From: Marinobacter sp. AC-23
GTDB lineage: Bacteria > Pseudomonadota > Gammaproteobacteria > Pseudomonadales > Oleiphilaceae
NCBI RefSeq assembly: GCF_001858325.1
Contig: NZ_MBPP01000023.1
Coordinates: forward strand, 62,001-126,000
Reading direction: 5' to 3'
Length of the DNA stretch: 64,000 nt
Position numbers and translations under genes: made by a program. Below are positions 1 through 10,981 of this stretch, piece by piece (position 1 is the stretch's first letter; the number at the start of each line of letters is the position of its first letter). Under the pieces are notes generated by a model. That model did no database searches. It had not been told where the DNA came from and saw only the letters and a program-made list of their open reading frames with translations.

Positions 1-1150
1 CAGATGCGGTTGGGTGCGGCCGACAGTGGTTACCTGCTTATCGAACGGGTCGAGGGAGCTGGTCTGGGTGGAAACCGGGCTGGTTTCGGTCATACCGTAG
101 GCGATCTGAACCTCTTTCATGTTCATCTTGCCATTGACCTTTTTCATCACCTCTGCCGGGCAGATGGAGCCGGCCATGATGCCGGTGCGCAGGTTGAGAG
201 GTCGTAGGTTTCGAACTCGGGTTCGGCCAGCTGTGCGATGAACATGGTAGGCACGCCGTACAGTGCTGTCGCCTTCTCCTGATGAACTGCCTGCAGCACG
301 GCTTTAGGTTCAAAACCCTCCCCGGGGTAAATCATGGTGGAGCCGTGGGTAATACAGCCCAGGTTGCCCATTACCATGCCGAAGCAATGGTAAAGGGGTA
401 CGGGAATAACCAGTCGGTCTTTCTCAGTCAGAACCTGGCTTTCACCTACAAAGAAACCATTGTTTAGCAGGTTGTGGTGGGTGAGGGTAGCGCCCTTGGG
501 GCTGCCGGTTGTGCCAGAAGTAAACTGGATATTGATGGGGTCATCGAACTGTAGCTGGCTCTGAATCTTGTCCACTTCTTGCTGGCTGACGTCGCTGGCA
601 AAGCCGGTAAATTCGTCCCAGCTCCACATGCCGGCGTGCTTTTCTGTGTCCAAGTTGATCACCGCGCGCAGATCAGGAACTTGCTGCGCCTTGATCTTGC
701 CCGGCGTGCCCGCTTTCAGTTCTGGAGCCAGATCGTAGAGGGTTTTGCGGTAGTCAGAGGCTTTAAAGCTGTCGGCTGTAACCAGCACGCTGATGCCCGC
801 CAGATTCAGGGCGTATTCCAGCTCGTGCATGCCATAGGCCGGATTTATATTAACCAGAATGGCGCCCACCTTGGCGGTAGCAAACTGGGTAACTGTCCAC
901 TCATAGCGGTTGGGCGCCAGATGCCTACGCGATCGCCGCGCTTTACACCTATGGCCAGGAAAGCCCGTGCGGCTTCGTTAACCTTGGCAACGAATTCTTT
1001 GTAGGTCCAGCGAATGTCCTGATGCAAACACACCAAAGCTTCGGTATCGGGATATGTGTTGGCGGTGCGGTCCAGCATCTCGCCAATCGTCATGCCCAGC
1101 AGTGGTTTTTTGGAGGTACCGCTGGTGTAGCTTGGAAGAGTCTGATTCAT
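1..1150 (-). CDS. AMP-dependent fatty acyl-CoA synthetase, 3' end outside window, two frameshifts
   Basis: Adenylate-forming ligase that activates a carboxylic acid to its acyl-CoA with ATP. The start is the ATG at 1150, after a GGAGG-like site. The nucleotide-binding signature [10 protein letters not shown] lies in the middle part, preceded by a typical VNINPAY stretch. The reading frame breaks near 918 (TGGGCG read as TGGCG) and near 193 (ACCCTG read as ACCTG). Restoring one base at each gives a continuous protein that runs off the left edge through a YGMTETSPV motif. It is the last visible gene downstream of the liu operon on the same strand, so it may activate branched-chain or other short acids feeding that pathway. 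The family is clear; the substrate is unknown. Confidence 0.85.
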
Positions 1151-1201
1151 TGTTTGCCTCCATTTATTTTTGTGGTCGAGGTCTAAAAATAGTTGAGCCT
1201 G

Positions 1202-1780
1202 TTAGCGACTTTGATTGTGGTATTCAGGGTTTGGACGCATGTCGCTGGCAATCGCCACGCGGTTCGACATGTTGTAGAAGCCAATGACGTTGCTCAGATC
1301 CCAGATGCCGCCATCGCTAAAGCCTGCATCTCGCAGTGCCTGAACTTCGTCTTCCGCAACCGTTTCCGGTGAGCGGGTTAGCTGGGATGCAAAATCCAGC
1401 ATGGCGCGTTGGCGCTTATCCAGGTTGGCAGACCGGTAATTCATCACCAGGTGCTCGCCCAAGGCAGGGTCACCACTCATAACGCGTACCGCGGCGCCAT
1501 GGGCCACCAGGCAGTAAAAGCATTTGTTTTCGGAGGAAACCACCACCGCAACCATTTCCCGCTCCAACTTACTAAGCTCGCTTTCACCCATCATCAGTTC
1601 GTTGTATAACCGGGTAAAACCGTCCAGCTGTTTGAGGTTTTGGCTGTAAGCGGTAAGTACGTTGGGAACCATGCCCAACTTTTCCAGACAGATGTCAAAA
1701 TACTTCCTGACATCCTCAGGGAGGTCTTTCATGTCAGGAATGGGCAGATCCAGAGCGACAACATTTGTGTTCTTGGTCAT
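1202..1780 (-). CDS. Peroxidase-related / carboxymuconolactone decarboxylase-family protein (AhpD-like)
   Basis: 192 residues. An AhpD-like redox motif CFYC followed by LVAHG is visible around residues 87-95, as in alkylhydroperoxidase-type peroxidase-related proteins. The C-terminal part (IWDLSNVIGFYNMSNRVA) is typical of this family. The start ATG at 1780 lies 9 bases after the stop of the HMG-CoA lyase gene, so it is very probably co-transcribed with liuE. A role in removing peroxides made during acyl-CoA dehydrogenase and electron-transfer flavoprotein turnover would fit the operon, but that is inference. No signal peptide or membrane segment is seen; it should be cytosolic. Confidence 0.82.
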   Translation of the reverse strand: MTKNTNVVALDLPIPDMKDLPEDVRKYFDICLEKLGMVPNVLTAYSQNLKQLDGFTRLYNELMMGESELSKLEREMVAVVVSSENKCFYCLVAHGAAVRVMSGDPALGEHLVMNYRSANLDKRQRAMLDFASQLTRSPETVAEDEVQALRDAGFSDGGIWDLSNVIGFYNMSNRVAIASDMRPNPEYHNQSR

Positions 1781-1789
1781 ATCAGATCC

Positions 1790-2689
1790 TTACGATTGCA
1801 GGGCCTGGCCCACTTTCGAGCCGTTGTGTCGTTTGAGCTGATTACTGATCCACTCGCCGGTGGCTACCAGCTTGTTCAAATCCACACCTGTGCTTATGCC
1901 CAAGCCGTTGAGCATATAAAGTACGTCCTCGGTGGCGACGTTACCGGAGGCGCCGTTGGCATAAGGGCAACCGCCAAGGCCTGCGGCGGAGGCGTCAAGA
2001 ACCGCCACACCCTCTTCCAGTACCGCGTAGAGGTTTGCCAGCGCCTGTCCGTAGGTGTCATGGAAGTGCGCAGCCAAGCGCTCCACAGGCACCTGTTTTG
2101 CCACTGCCTCCAGCATACGCTTGGCTTTCAGTGGCGTACCTACGCCAATGGTATCGCCCAGGGAGATTTCGTAGCAGCCCATGTCGGCCAGGTTTTTGGC
2201 AACCTTTGCCACTTGTTCTGGAGCAATATCGCCCTCGTAGGGGCAGCCCAATACCGTGGAAACATAGCCCCGCACCGGGATGTTGTGTTTCTTTGCTGCC
2301 TCCATCACGGGAAGAAAGCGCTCCAGGCTTTCTGCGATGGAGCAGTTGATGTTCTTTTGGCTGAATGACTCTGAAGCCGCGCCAAATACCGCGACTTCGT
2401 CCACGCCTGCCGCCAGGGCATTCTCGAAGCCTCTGAGGTTGGGCGTCAGAACCGAATAGCGTACGCCGGCTTTACGTTTGATACCCGCCATCACCTCTGA
2501 GGCATCACCCATTTGCGGCACCCATTTGGGTGACACAAAGCTGGCGGACTCAATGTGTGTGAGGCCGCAATCGGCAAGCCGTTCGATCAACTGGGTTTTG
2601 ATGCTTGTGGCAATCACCGGGCCCGACTCGTTTTGTAGTCCGTCCCGTGGGCTCATTTCAACCAGTCGAACCTGTTTAGGAAAGGCCAT
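1790..2689 (-). CDS. liuE: Hydroxymethylglutaryl-CoA lyase
   Basis: Cleaves HMG-CoA to acetoacetate and acetyl-CoA, the last step of leucine catabolism. 299 residues, normal for the family. The N-terminal catalytic motif SPRDGLQNE (R15, D16) is present. So are the metal-binding histidines in [12 protein letters not shown] and the signature [19 protein letters not shown] carrying the catalytic cysteine. Its ATG overlaps the TAA stop of liuD (TAATG at 2687-2691), so translation is probably coupled. Intact reading frame. Confidence 0.95.
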   Translation of the reverse strand: MAFPKQVRLVEMSPRDGLQNESGPVIATSIKTQLIERLADCGLTHIESASFVSPKWVPQMGDASEVMAGIKRKAGVRYSVLTPNLRGFENALAAGVDEVAVFGAASESFSQKNINCSIAESLERFLPVMEAAKKHNIPVRGYVSTVLGCPYEGDIAPEQVAKVAKNLADMGCYEISLGDTIGVGTPLKAKRMLEAVAKQVPVERLAAHFHDTYGQALANLYAVLEEGVAVLDASAAGLGGCPYANGASGNVATEDVLYMLNGLGISTGVDLNKLVATGEWISNQLKRHNGSKVGQALQS

Positions 2690-4702
2690 TAGCCTGCCTC
2701 CTCAGTGCTTTCGTCGGCACTATCTTCAGTAATCTCAATAGCAATCAGCTCCGCACCTTCTGAAACCTGCTCACCTTCAAAGAAGAAGATTTCGCTAACC
2801 ACACCGTCTGCCGGTGCCTTGATGGCATGCTCCATCTTCATGCTTCCATGATTACCAGCGTTTGCCCCGCGGTAACCGTGTCGCCCACTTTGGTCTGTAC
2901 CGCCACAATTGCCCCGTTCATGGGCGCGCTCAGGCCGCCTTCTGGAGCCATGTCTTCAGACACGTGGTTTTCCCGGTACAAAATGCACTGAAAGGTGTCA
3001 CCTTCGTAGAAAAGCACGAGCTGGTCGTTGTGCAGGTTGCCGTGAATGCTGATGCGGTGGCCGTTTATAACCGCCTGCATGTAATCGTCATCGAGCTTTG
3101 CCGTGAGGCTGTAAACGCTGCCGTCTACGAAGACCTGATAGTTCTCATCCCGCTCGAGGATTTTCAGTTCGTGTATGTCGTCGCCTACCTGTAACTGCAA
3201 GGGCTGAGCGTATTCTGAGTTCAGGCGCCAGCTATTGCGCCGACCGAATGGCGACCAGGGGTCGGTGCTTACGGATTCCGCGGATTTGCGTTCTTCCAGC
3301 ACAAAACCTGCGGCCAGTACCAGCGCTTTGTGGGTGTCCAGCTTCGATTTCGGGAATAGCAATTCCCGGTGGCTGTCGATAAAGCCAGTTGTCAGGTCGG
3401 CTTCCCGGAACGGCTGTGAATCGGCCAGTGCATGCAGGAAGCGAATGTTGGTTTTCACACCTGCAATCCGGTAGTGCTCAAGTGCCTGAACCATGCGGTT
3501 AATGGCCTGATCACGGGTTTCGTCCCATACGATCAGTTTGGCTATCATCGGGTCGTAGTGAATGCTGATGTCATCGCCTTCGATCACGCCGGTATCGACC
3601 CGCACATGGGCACTTTCATCAGGCGTGCTCAGGTAACGCAGGTTGCCGGTGGCGGGCAGGAAGTCCTGATCCGGGTCTTCCGCATAAATGCGGGCTTCCA
3701 GCGCGTGACCACGGGTTTTCACCTGAGACTGCTCCAACGGCAGAGGCTCACCCCAGGCTACTTTAAGTTGCCACTCCACCAAATCCTGGCCGGTGACCAT
3801 TTCTGTTACCGGGTGCTCTACCTGCAGGCGGGTGTTCATTTCCATGAAGAAGAATGAACCGTCTACATCGTAGAGAAACTCCACGGTACCCGCACCCACA
3901 TAGTTGATGGCTTGGGCGGCTTTAACGGCTGTTTCACCCATGGTTTTGCGGGTTTCATCGCTCAGCCTGGTGCTGGGGCTTCTTCCAGAACTTTTTGGTG
4001 ACGGCGCTGAACCGAGCAATCACGTTCGGCCAGATACACGCCATGGCCGCTTTGGTCACAGAATACCTGGATTTCAACATGGCGCGGCTGGGTCAGGTAG
4101 CGTTCGATCAGCATGTCCGGGTTGCCGAACGCGTTCTTGGCTTCACGCTTGGCTGCGGCGAGTGCTTCATCAAACTCGCCGATGTTCTCCACCACGCGCA
4201 TGCCTTTGCCACCGCCGCCGGCCACCGCTTTCAACAGTAACGGGAAACCGCACTTTTCAGCTTCGATGCGCAGGGTTTCAGGCGTTTGGTCGTCGCCGTG
4301 GTAACCGGGCACTAGTGGTACGCCGGCCTTTTCCATGATGATTTTGGCGGCAGATTTGGAACCCATGGCCGCAATAGCAGAAGAGGGTGGGCCGATGAAT
4401 ACCAGGTTGTTAGCCTCACAGGCCTCGGCAAAATCGGTGTTTTCAGAAAGAAAACCATAGCCCGGGTGGATAGCTTGTGCGCCGCTTTGCTTGGCGATTT
4501 CGATGATTTTGTCAGCGCGCAGGTAGCTTTCGGAGCTGGGTGCTGGGCCAATGCGAAACGCCTCGTCGGCCAGAGCTACGTGGTGGGCGTTGGCGTCGGC
4601 ATCGGAATACACAGCAACACATCGGATGCCCATGCGTTGCGCGGTCTGGATAATCCGGCAGGCGATTTCGCCCCGGTTGGCAATGAGGATTTTGCTAAAC
4701 AT
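2689..4702 (-). CDS. liuD: Methylcrotonyl-CoA carboxylase, biotin-containing alpha subunit (two frameshifts)
   Basis: Biotin carboxylase plus biotin-carrier subunit of 3-methylcrotonyl-CoA carboxylase; with LiuB it carboxylates 3-methylcrotonyl-CoA in leucine breakdown. Repaired length is about 671 residues, normal for the family. Visible are the N-terminal [16 protein letters not shown] start, the glycine-rich ATP-grasp loop [10 protein letters not shown], and [18 protein letters not shown] of the biotin carboxylase. The frame breaks near 3965 (GGCCTG read as GGCTG) and near 2841 (GCAATGAAG read as GCATGAAG). The second break falls in the biotin-attachment motif EAMKMEH, so as written the protein would lack its biotin lysine. 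Both look like one-base losses in short runs. Its start is 1 base past the liuC stop. Confidence 0.92.
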
Positions 4703-4703
4703 G

Positions 4704-5534
4704 TTAGTTGCTCTCCGGAATCCAGTTGGCGCGACGTTTGTTCAGGAAGGCATTGAGCCCTTCCTGACCTTCTTCGCCTACGCGAATATCAGCGATGCGT
4801 TGCGCAGTGTCGTCTATCACAGTGCTGTCGATAGGCTTGTGGCTGACAGCAAACACTAGGCTTTTGGCGGCTTCCATGGCTTCGGGTCCATTCTGGGCAA
4901 GGTGTTTCAGCATCTCATCGCAGCGGGCGTTCATGGCCTCAACATCGCCGCAGACGATATGCACAAGGCCGAAGCGCTCGGCGTCTTGAGCACTGAATAC
5001 TTCCGCTGACAAGAAATACCGGCGGGCCTGGCGTTCACCAATGGCGCGTACGACGTATGGACTGATGACAGCCGGAACCAAGCCGAGCTTTACCTCACTG
5101 AGGCAGAAGCTGGCTTTTTCTGTGGCTATGACAATGTCGCAGCAAGCTGCCAGGCCGACGGCGCCGCCATAAGCCGCGCCTTGAACAAGGCCGATGACGG
5201 GCTTTTTGAGTTCGTTCAGGCATTCCATCATGCGGGCAAGCTGGCGGGAGTCGTCCAGATTTTCCTGCCGGCTGTTGTCTGCCATGCGGCGCATCCAGCC
5301 AAGGTCTGCTCCGGCAGAGAAATGCTTGCCTTCGGAGCGCAGGATGACCGCTTTTGTTTCGCGATCGGCGTGTACGTCCGTAAAGGCGCTAATGAGCTGC
5401 TGGATAATAACGTCGTCAAACGCATTACGCTTGTCTGGCCGGTTCAGTACGATCTCGGTCACGCCGCCAGCGCGGCGCTTGATCAGAACCGCCGATTCTT
5501 GATCTGATGTTGTATTGGTATCTGTCATGGTCAT
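4704..5534 (-). CDS. liuC: Methylglutaconyl-CoA hydratase (enoyl-CoA hydratase family)
   Basis: Crotonase-fold enzyme of 276 residues. By operon position it hydrates 3-methylglutaconyl-CoA to HMG-CoA between the LiuB/LiuD carboxylase and the LiuE lyase. Crotonase features are present: [12 protein letters not shown], the oxyanion-hole segment [12 protein letters not shown], and [23 protein letters not shown]. The frame is intact. It starts at 5534, 9 bases after the liuB stop, and ends 1 base before the liuD start, consistent with one operon mRNA. Confidence 0.93.
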   Translation of the reverse strand: MTMTDTNTTSDQESAVLIKRRAGGVTEIVLNRPDKRNAFDDVIIQQLISAFTDVHADRETKAVILRSEGKHFSAGADLGWMRRMADNSRQENLDDSRQLARMMECLNELKKPVIGLVQGAAYGGAVGLAACCDIVIATEKASFCLSEVKLGLVPAVISPYVVRAIGERQARRYFLSAEVFSAQDAERFGLVHIVCGDVEAMNARCDEMLKHLAQNGPEAMEAAKSLVFAVSHKPIDSTVIDDTAQRIADIRVGEEGQEGLNAFLNKRRANWIPESN

Positions 5535-5543
5535 TCTCCCCGA

Positions 5544-7149
5544 TTACATCCGGAACACGCCGAAGCGTGTGGGCTTCGCGGGCCGGTTGAGGGTGGCAGA
5601 GAGGCTGAGAGCAACCACTTCCCGGGTTTGGGCCGGATCGATCACGCCGTCATCCCACAGTCGGCACTGGCGTAGTATGGATGGCCTTGTTGCTCGTAGG
5701 TGTCGGCAATCGGTTTTTTGAACGCAGCCTCTTCCTCTGCGCTCCACTCCTGGCCTTTGCGCTCCATGCCATCGCGGCGAACCTGAGCCATTACGCCGGC
5801 GGCTTGTTCGCCCCCCATTACGGAGATGCGGGCATTTGGCCACATCCAAAGGAAGTCGGGGCTGTAGGCGCGGCCACACATACCATAGTTACCGGCACCG
5901 TAGCTGCCACCGATCAGTACGGTAATCTTGGGCACATTGGCGCAGGCTACAGCCATGACCATTTTGGCGCCGTGCTTGGCGATGCCTTCAGCTTCGTACT
6001 TTTGGCCGACCATGAACCCGGTAATGTTCTGTAAGAACAGCAGCGGGATGTTGCGCTGACAGCACAGTTCGATGAAGTGCGCGCCTTTTTGCGCGGACTC
6101 ACTGAACAATATGCCGTTGTTGGCGATGATGCCCACGGGGTAGCCGTGTATGTGGGCAAAGCCGGTGACCAGGGTTTGGCCGTAATAGCGTTTGAATTCG
6201 TCGAACTCGGAACCGTCTACTGTGCGGGCGATCACGTCGCGCACGTCGAACTGTTTGCGCAGGTCGGTGCCCACGATGCCGTAAATTTCGGCGGGGTCAT
6301 ACAACGGCGCTTTGGGTTTGCGAATCTCTACTGGAACCGGCTTACGGCGGTTGAGGTTGGAGACACAACGCCGGGCTATTTCCAGGGCGTGGGCGTCATT
6401 TTCTGCGTAATGGTCGGCAACGCCGGAGATTTTACAGTGCACGTCGCACCGCCCAGGTCTTCGGCAGTCACAACTTCGCCTGTAGCCGCTTTTACCAGTG
6501 GCGGGCCGGCCAGGAAGATGGTGCCTTGATTGCGCACAATAATGGATTCGTCGGCCATGGCGGGTACGTAAGCGCCACCGGCGGTGCACAGGCCCATTAC
6601 AACGGCAATCTGGGGGATGTCGTCGGCAGACATGCGAGCCTGGTTGTAGAAGATGCGGCCGAAGTGGTCACGATCCGGGAAAACTTCGTCCTGTAGCGGC
6701 AGGTTGGCACCGCCGGAATCCACCAGATAAATGCAGGGCAGGCGGTTTTCCAGGGCGATTTCCTGGGCGCGCAGGTGCTTTTTGACGGTCAGTGGGTAGT
6801 AGCTGCCGCCTTTTACGGTGGCGTCGTTGGCGATGATCATGCATTCGGTGCCAGAAACGCGGCCTACGCCGGCGATAACACCGGCTGCTGGCACAGCTTC
6901 ATCGTAGACATTGTAGGCAGCGAACTGGCCGATTTCGAGAAACGGTGAGCCGTCGTCTAGTAGGTGATTAATACGCTCCCTGGGCAGGAGTTTGCCGCGG
7001 GCGATGTGGCGCTCCTGGTAGGAGGGGCCACCACCTTGCTGGATGGTGGATACTTTGTCCCGCAGGTCTGCGACGACTTCCGCCATGGAGGCCTGGTTGG
7101 CCTGAAACTCTTCAGACCGTGGGTTTATTTTGCTTTGCAGTATCGTCAT
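5544..7149 (-). CDS. liuB: Methylcrotonyl-CoA carboxylase, carboxyltransferase beta subunit (two frameshifts)
   Basis: Carboxyltransferase partner of LiuD, about 535 residues when repaired. I chose the ATG at 7149 because an AGGAAG ribosome site sits just upstream and the [12 protein letters not shown] start matches the family. Upstream in-frame codons would run into the structured intergenic element. Carboxyltransferase features include [34 protein letters not shown], and [21 protein letters not shown]. The frame breaks near 6444 (GCGGAC read as GCGAC) and near 5663 (GCCCGA read as GCCGA). Restoring one base at each gives a continuous protein ending in [13 protein letters not shown]. Confidence 0.92.
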
Positions 7150-7186
7150 GGGTTCGACTTCCTGACCTCGGGGGAGTCGGGGCCGA

Positions 7187-7278
7187 TGGCAGAACGATCC
7201 GGGAACTGCTACGAGCACATCCATGTGCGCTTGTTTCCGGCCATCCTTGGCCTCCAACATTCCCGGATCGTTCTGCCA
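7187..7278. repeat. 19-bp perfect inverted repeat enclosing two hairpins (three-way-junction-like element)
   Basis: In the 208-base gap between liuA and liuB, the arm TGGCAGAACGATCCGGGAA at 7187-7205 is exactly complementary to the arm at 7260-7278. The loop holds two further perfect hairpins: GCACAT-CC-ATGTGC at 7215-7228 and GGCCA-TCCT-TGGCC at 7239-7252. Flanking G-rich and C-rich stretches extend the outer stem imperfectly. Within the operon mRNA this would fold as a closed stem with two side hairpins. It could be an RNA processing or stability element, or a REP/MITE-like repeat. No second copy was noticed in the window. Confidence 0.85.
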
Positions 7279-7357
7279 CCGCCCCCTCCGTCATACTTTG
7301 GGTGCTGGCTTCCTGAGCTCTCAGAGCTAGAGGGAGCCTGTGGCTTGAAGCTACTGC

Positions 7358-8523
7358 TTATTTGTTCAGGAACAGTTCCCGACCGATCAGCATGCGCCGG
7401 ATTTCGGATGTACCTGCGCCGATTTCATAGAGCTTGGCGTCGCGCAGCAGGCGGCCCGTAGGGTAATCGTTGATATAGCCGTTGCCGCCAAGAAGCTGAA
7501 TAGAGTCCAGAGCCAGTTTTGTTGCCATTTCGGCGGAGTAGAGGATGGCGCCGGCGGAGTCTTTGCGGGTGGTTTCGCCGCGGTCGGCGGATTGCGCCAC
7601 CAGGTAAACATAGGACTTGGCGGTGTTCATGAAGGTGTACATGTCGGCAATTTTGCCTGAACCAGTTGGAATTCGCCGATAGCCTGTTCGAATTGTTTCC
7701 GTTCGCGAATATAGGGAATCACAATGTCCATTGCCGCCTGCATGATACCCAGAGGGCCGCCGGAGAGTACCAGGCGTTCGTAGTCCAGGCCGCTCATGAG
7801 AACTTTGGCGCCGCCGCCTACTGTGCCCAGAACGTTCTCTTTGGGCACTTTGCAGTCCTGGAATACCAACTCGCAGGTGTTGGAGCCGCGCATGCCGAGT
7901 TTGTCGAGCTTCTGGTGCTGGCTGAAGCCTTCGCTGTCGCGTTCTACGATGAAAGCAGTAATGCCTTTTGAACCGGCTTTCACGTCGGTTTTGGCGTAGA
8001 TCACGTAGACGTGGGCATCGGGGCCGTTGGTGATCCACATTTTGTTGCCGTTCAGGACATAGTGGTCACCGGCGTCTTTGGCGCTCAGTTTCATGGAGAT
8101 AACGTCAGAGCCGGCGTTGGGCTCAGACATGGCCAGGGCGCCGATGTGGTCGCCGCTGACGAGTTTGGGCAGGTATTTCTGCTTTTGCTCCTCGGTGCCG
8201 TTGCGGTGAATCTGGTTTACGCACAGGTTGGAGTGAGCGCCATAAGACAGGCCGACAGAGGCAGATGCTCGGCTGATTTCTTCCATTGCAATCACGTGGG
8301 CCAGGTAGCCCATACCAGACCCGCCATAGGCTTCGTCCACGGTAATACCCAGCAGGCCCATGTCACCAAACTTTTTCCACAACTCGTTGGGGAATTCGTT
8401 GCTGCGGTCGATTTCTTCAGCGCGTGGGGCGATCTCGGTGGCGGCAAAGCTGTTGACCTGCTGGCGTAGCATGTCGATGGTTTCGCCAAGGCCGAAGTTG
8501 AGTTCTGAGTATTGTGATTTCAT
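7358..8523 (-). CDS. liuA: Isovaleryl-CoA dehydrogenase (one frameshift)
   Basis: Flavin acyl-CoA dehydrogenase that oxidises isovaleryl-CoA to 3-methylcrotonyl-CoA, the first committed step of the operon. About 388 residues when repaired. Typical stretches are [60 protein letters not shown], and at the C-terminus [34 protein letters not shown]. The frame breaks near 7656 (CAGGGC read as CAGGC). It is the first structural gene after liuR, with about 70 bases between them. Confidence 0.94.
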
Positions 8524-8592
8524 GTTTGATTGCCTTTTGTTCTGCCAAATGCGTGTTTAGGAACGAGGAGCCAGACCAGGCGTCCGTTACTG

Positions 8593-9039
8593 TCAGTGCT
8601 GTTCAGCGGCACTTTCTGGCTCGCTAGTGGCCGAGGCCTGCTGTTCTTTCTTTATCTTCAACTCGGCAAGAGCGTCTCGGCAGCGGGACTCTGCAGTCTC
8701 TATTTCCATTTCTGCCATAGCTATGTCGTTTTTCTGTTGTTCCATATGAGCCCGTTTGTTGCTCAGTATGGTCAACATTTTTAAAAGCTGTTTTTCGTTG
8801 CCAGTCAGGGTTTCGTCCCAAAGATCGAAAAGCTCTTTTGTTTCAGCAAGTGAAAAGCCCATGCGCTTGCCCCGGAGAATCAACTTCAGGCGCACCTTGT
8901 CTTTGGTGCTGAAGATGCGCGTTTGTCCGCGGCGTGCCGGCTTCAGTAGGCCCTGATCTTCGTAGAAGCGAATGCTACGGGTTGTCACATCAAACTCATT
9001 GGAGAGCTCGCTGATGCTGAATGTTCTCTTTTCGATCAT
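8593..9039 (-). CDS. liuR: MerR-family regulator of leucine degradation
   Basis: 148 residues with an N-terminal MerR winged helix (FSISELSNEFDVTTRSIRFYEDQGLLKPAR) followed by a long dimerisation helix. No metal-binding cysteines are seen, as expected for LiuR rather than a metal sensor. It is the first gene of the liuRABCDE operon. Its ATG follows an AAGGA site, and the palindrome at 9074-9089 lies about 35 bases upstream, giving autoregulation. LiuR proteins are known to control liu operons from such palindromes; the effector here is not visible from sequence. Confidence 0.93.
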   Translation of the reverse strand: MIEKRTFSISELSNEFDVTTRSIRFYEDQGLLKPARRGQTRIFSTKDKVRLKLILRGKRMGFSLAETKELFDLWDETLTGNEKQLLKMLTILSNKRAHMEQQKNDIAMAEMEIETAESRCRDALAELKIKKEQQASATSEPESAAEQH

Positions 9040-9073
9040 GGCGGTATCCTTTTTTAAGTAAGGTTAGATAAAG

Positions 9074-9089
9074 TTTACGTAAACGTAAA
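9074..9089. promoter_or_regulatory. LiuR operator upstream of liuR-liuABCDE
   Basis: TTTACGTAAACGTAAA is a perfect 7-base inverted repeat (TTTACGT / ACGTAAA) with a 2-base centre, 35 bases upstream of the liuR start. A nearly identical site lies at 14556-14571. The spacing and form fit MerR-family operators lying inside the promoter spacer. No other operator-like sequence was seen in the gap up to 9277. Confidence 0.85.
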
Positions 9090-9277
9090 GTAGTTTTCGG
9101 CGTTAAATATCTGGCATTGAGTACAGGAAAACAAAAAAGGTAGTTTGCTTGTTAGGTTGCAATGAATTGTAGCAGGGAGCGTTTAGAGGTTGGGTGGCAC
9201 TCGGGGGAGGGAGTGTCGACTTCCAGTAGCCCGGCTCAGCCGCAAAGCAGCAGATATGAACCGGGCACTAGGACGGT

Positions 9278-10852
9278 TTACGCCAAGTCTTCTCTGAGTT
9301 TACGCTTCAGCAGTTTGCCCGCGGTATTCTTGGGGAGTTGTTCTGCAAAGTGAATGTGTTTTGGCAGTTTGAAACTGGCCAGTTTGGTGCGAGCGTGGTT
9401 CATCAAAGCTTCCGCATCTTCCGGGTAGCCTTCTTTGACCACCACCACGGCACAGATGGCCTCTATCCATTTTTCGTCTGGTACACCGATAACCGCAACT
9501 TCCGCAACGGATTCGTGCTGGTAGAGGGCTTCTTCCACGTCGCGGCTGGCCACCAGCACACCACCGGTATTCACTACATCCTTTATGCGGTCAACAATGT
9601 AGATGTAACCCTCTTCGTCCTGGTAGCCCAGGTCGCCGGAATGGAACCAACCGTCTTTGAATGCTTCTTCGGTCGCCTCCGGTTTGGCCCAGTAACCCAC
9701 CATCAGTTGTGGTGAGCGGTGAACCAGTTCCCCCTGTTCACCGGGCTTGCAGTCTTTGCCGGTAACCGGGTCCACAATGCGGGTCATAACGGTTTGCATG
9801 GGACGGCCGGCAGAAGATGGACGGTCGGCGTGCTCTTCTGGTAGCAGAACGGTTGCCAGCGGTGCGATTTCGCTCTGGCCGTAACAGTTGTACAAGCCGG
9901 CACCGGGTAGTTTTTCGCCCAGTTCCTTCACAACCTGACCGGGCATGATAGAGGCGCCGTAGTAGAGTTTGTTCAGGTGCTGCAGTGTGTCCGGGTTGAA
10001 TTGCGGGTGGTGTAGCAGAGCAATCCACACGGTAGGCGGCGCGAAAAAGGCATTGAGCCTGTCGCTGACGATCAGCCCGAGAATTGCGTCCGGTGTGGGT
10101 GTGTTGATCATCCGGCTATACCCGCCACTCAATAACATGGGCATGGTAAACACGTGCATTTGCGCCGAATGGTAAAGCGGTAGCGCGGCCAGTGAGCGGT
10201 CGCTGGCGCGGATGTCCAGGTGGTATTGGCAGGCACCGTAATGGGTCATCAGCGAACGGTGCGTGTGCATGGCACCTTTGGGGTCGGATGTGGTGCCGGA
10301 GGTATACAGAATCTGCACTACATCCGTGTCGGAGAGTTCCAGTTCCGGTGCAGCATCGTTGCCCGCCGTTAGTGCGAACTGCAGCGCATCGTTCTCGTCG
10401 CCGCCATGGAGGCTGCCGTTGATGGCAAACTCAGTTGTGTCCCTGACTGCATCCACCTGGGGCTGCAGATCCAGATCGGCAAACAGGGCTTTGCAGCCAG
10501 ACTGGTTAAGTGCGTAGGTCAGTTCATGGCCAATCAGGGCGTAGTTAAGCGGCACATGAATCAGTCCGGCCTTTGCGCAGGCAAGCCAAAGCAGAACGTA
10601 GGCATCCGAGTTTTTGCCGTAGGCACCCACGCGGTCACCTTTTTCAAGACCCAGCGCAATCAGACGGTGAGCCAACCTGTTCGAGGCTGTGTGAATGTCT
10701 GAGAACGTCCAGGTTCGGGCGTCAAATGTCAGTGCCGTGCGGTTGCCGTGGGTGTTCGCTGCGCGGCCAAGGGCGTCTCCGATGGTGTTGCGCAGAGCCC
10801 GCTGGATACCCGCCGATACGGAGGAAGAAGCGGATGTACGGGAGTTGTTCAT
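9278..10852 (-). CDS. Acyl-CoA synthetase (AMP-forming)
   Basis: Intact 524-residue adenylate-forming ligase. It has the P-loop-like signature YTSGTTSDPKG, an A5 motif YNCYGQSEIAPL, the GWFHSGDLGYQDEEGYIYIVDR hinge region, and the C-terminal catalytic lysine region LPKNTAGKLLKRKLR. It is cytosolic and makes acyl-CoA from an unknown fatty or branched acid. It lies 129 bases downstream of the AraC gene on the same strand and next to acyl-CoA dehydrogenase and thiolase genes, so it probably primes acids for beta-oxidation. Confidence 0.9.
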   Translation of the reverse strand: MNNSRTSASSSVSAGIQRALRNTIGDALGRAANTHGNRTALTFDARTWTFSDIHTASNRLAHRLIALGLEKGDRVGAYGKNSDAYVLLWLACAKAGLIHVPLNYALIGHELTYALNQSGCKALFADLDLQPQVDAVRDTTEFAINGSLHGGDENDALQFALTAGNDAAPELELSDTDVVQILYTSGTTSDPKGAMHTHRSLMTHYGACQYHLDIRASDRSLAALPLYHSAQMHVFTMPMLLSGGYSRMINTPTPDAILGLIVSDRLNAFFAPPTVWIALLHHPQFNPDTLQHLNKLYYGASIMPGQVVKELGEKLPGAGLYNCYGQSEIAPLATVLLPEEHADRPSSAGRPMQTVMTRIVDPVTGKDCKPGEQGELVHRSPQLMVGYWAKPEATEEAFKDGWFHSGDLGYQDEEGYIYIVDRIKDVVNTGGVLVASRDVEEALYQHESVAEVAVIGVPDEKWIEAICAVVVVKEGYPEDAEALMNHARTKLASFKLPKHIHFAEQLPKNTAGKLLKRKLREDLA

Positions 10853-10981
10853 GCATATACCCCTTTACTGTTGTTATTTCGTGCGTGTCGGCATTAACTC
10901 AGAGGAGCAGACCCTGCGGGAATGATCGGCCAGGTCGAAAAAATTGACCCAATCGGACAGTGAGACGCTGTAACCAGGTGT

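Noticed and set aside
2838..4019. Programmed frameshifting in liuD and the other broken genes
   Set aside because: No shared slippery heptamer or stimulatory structure; every break is repaired by one missing base in a different short run.
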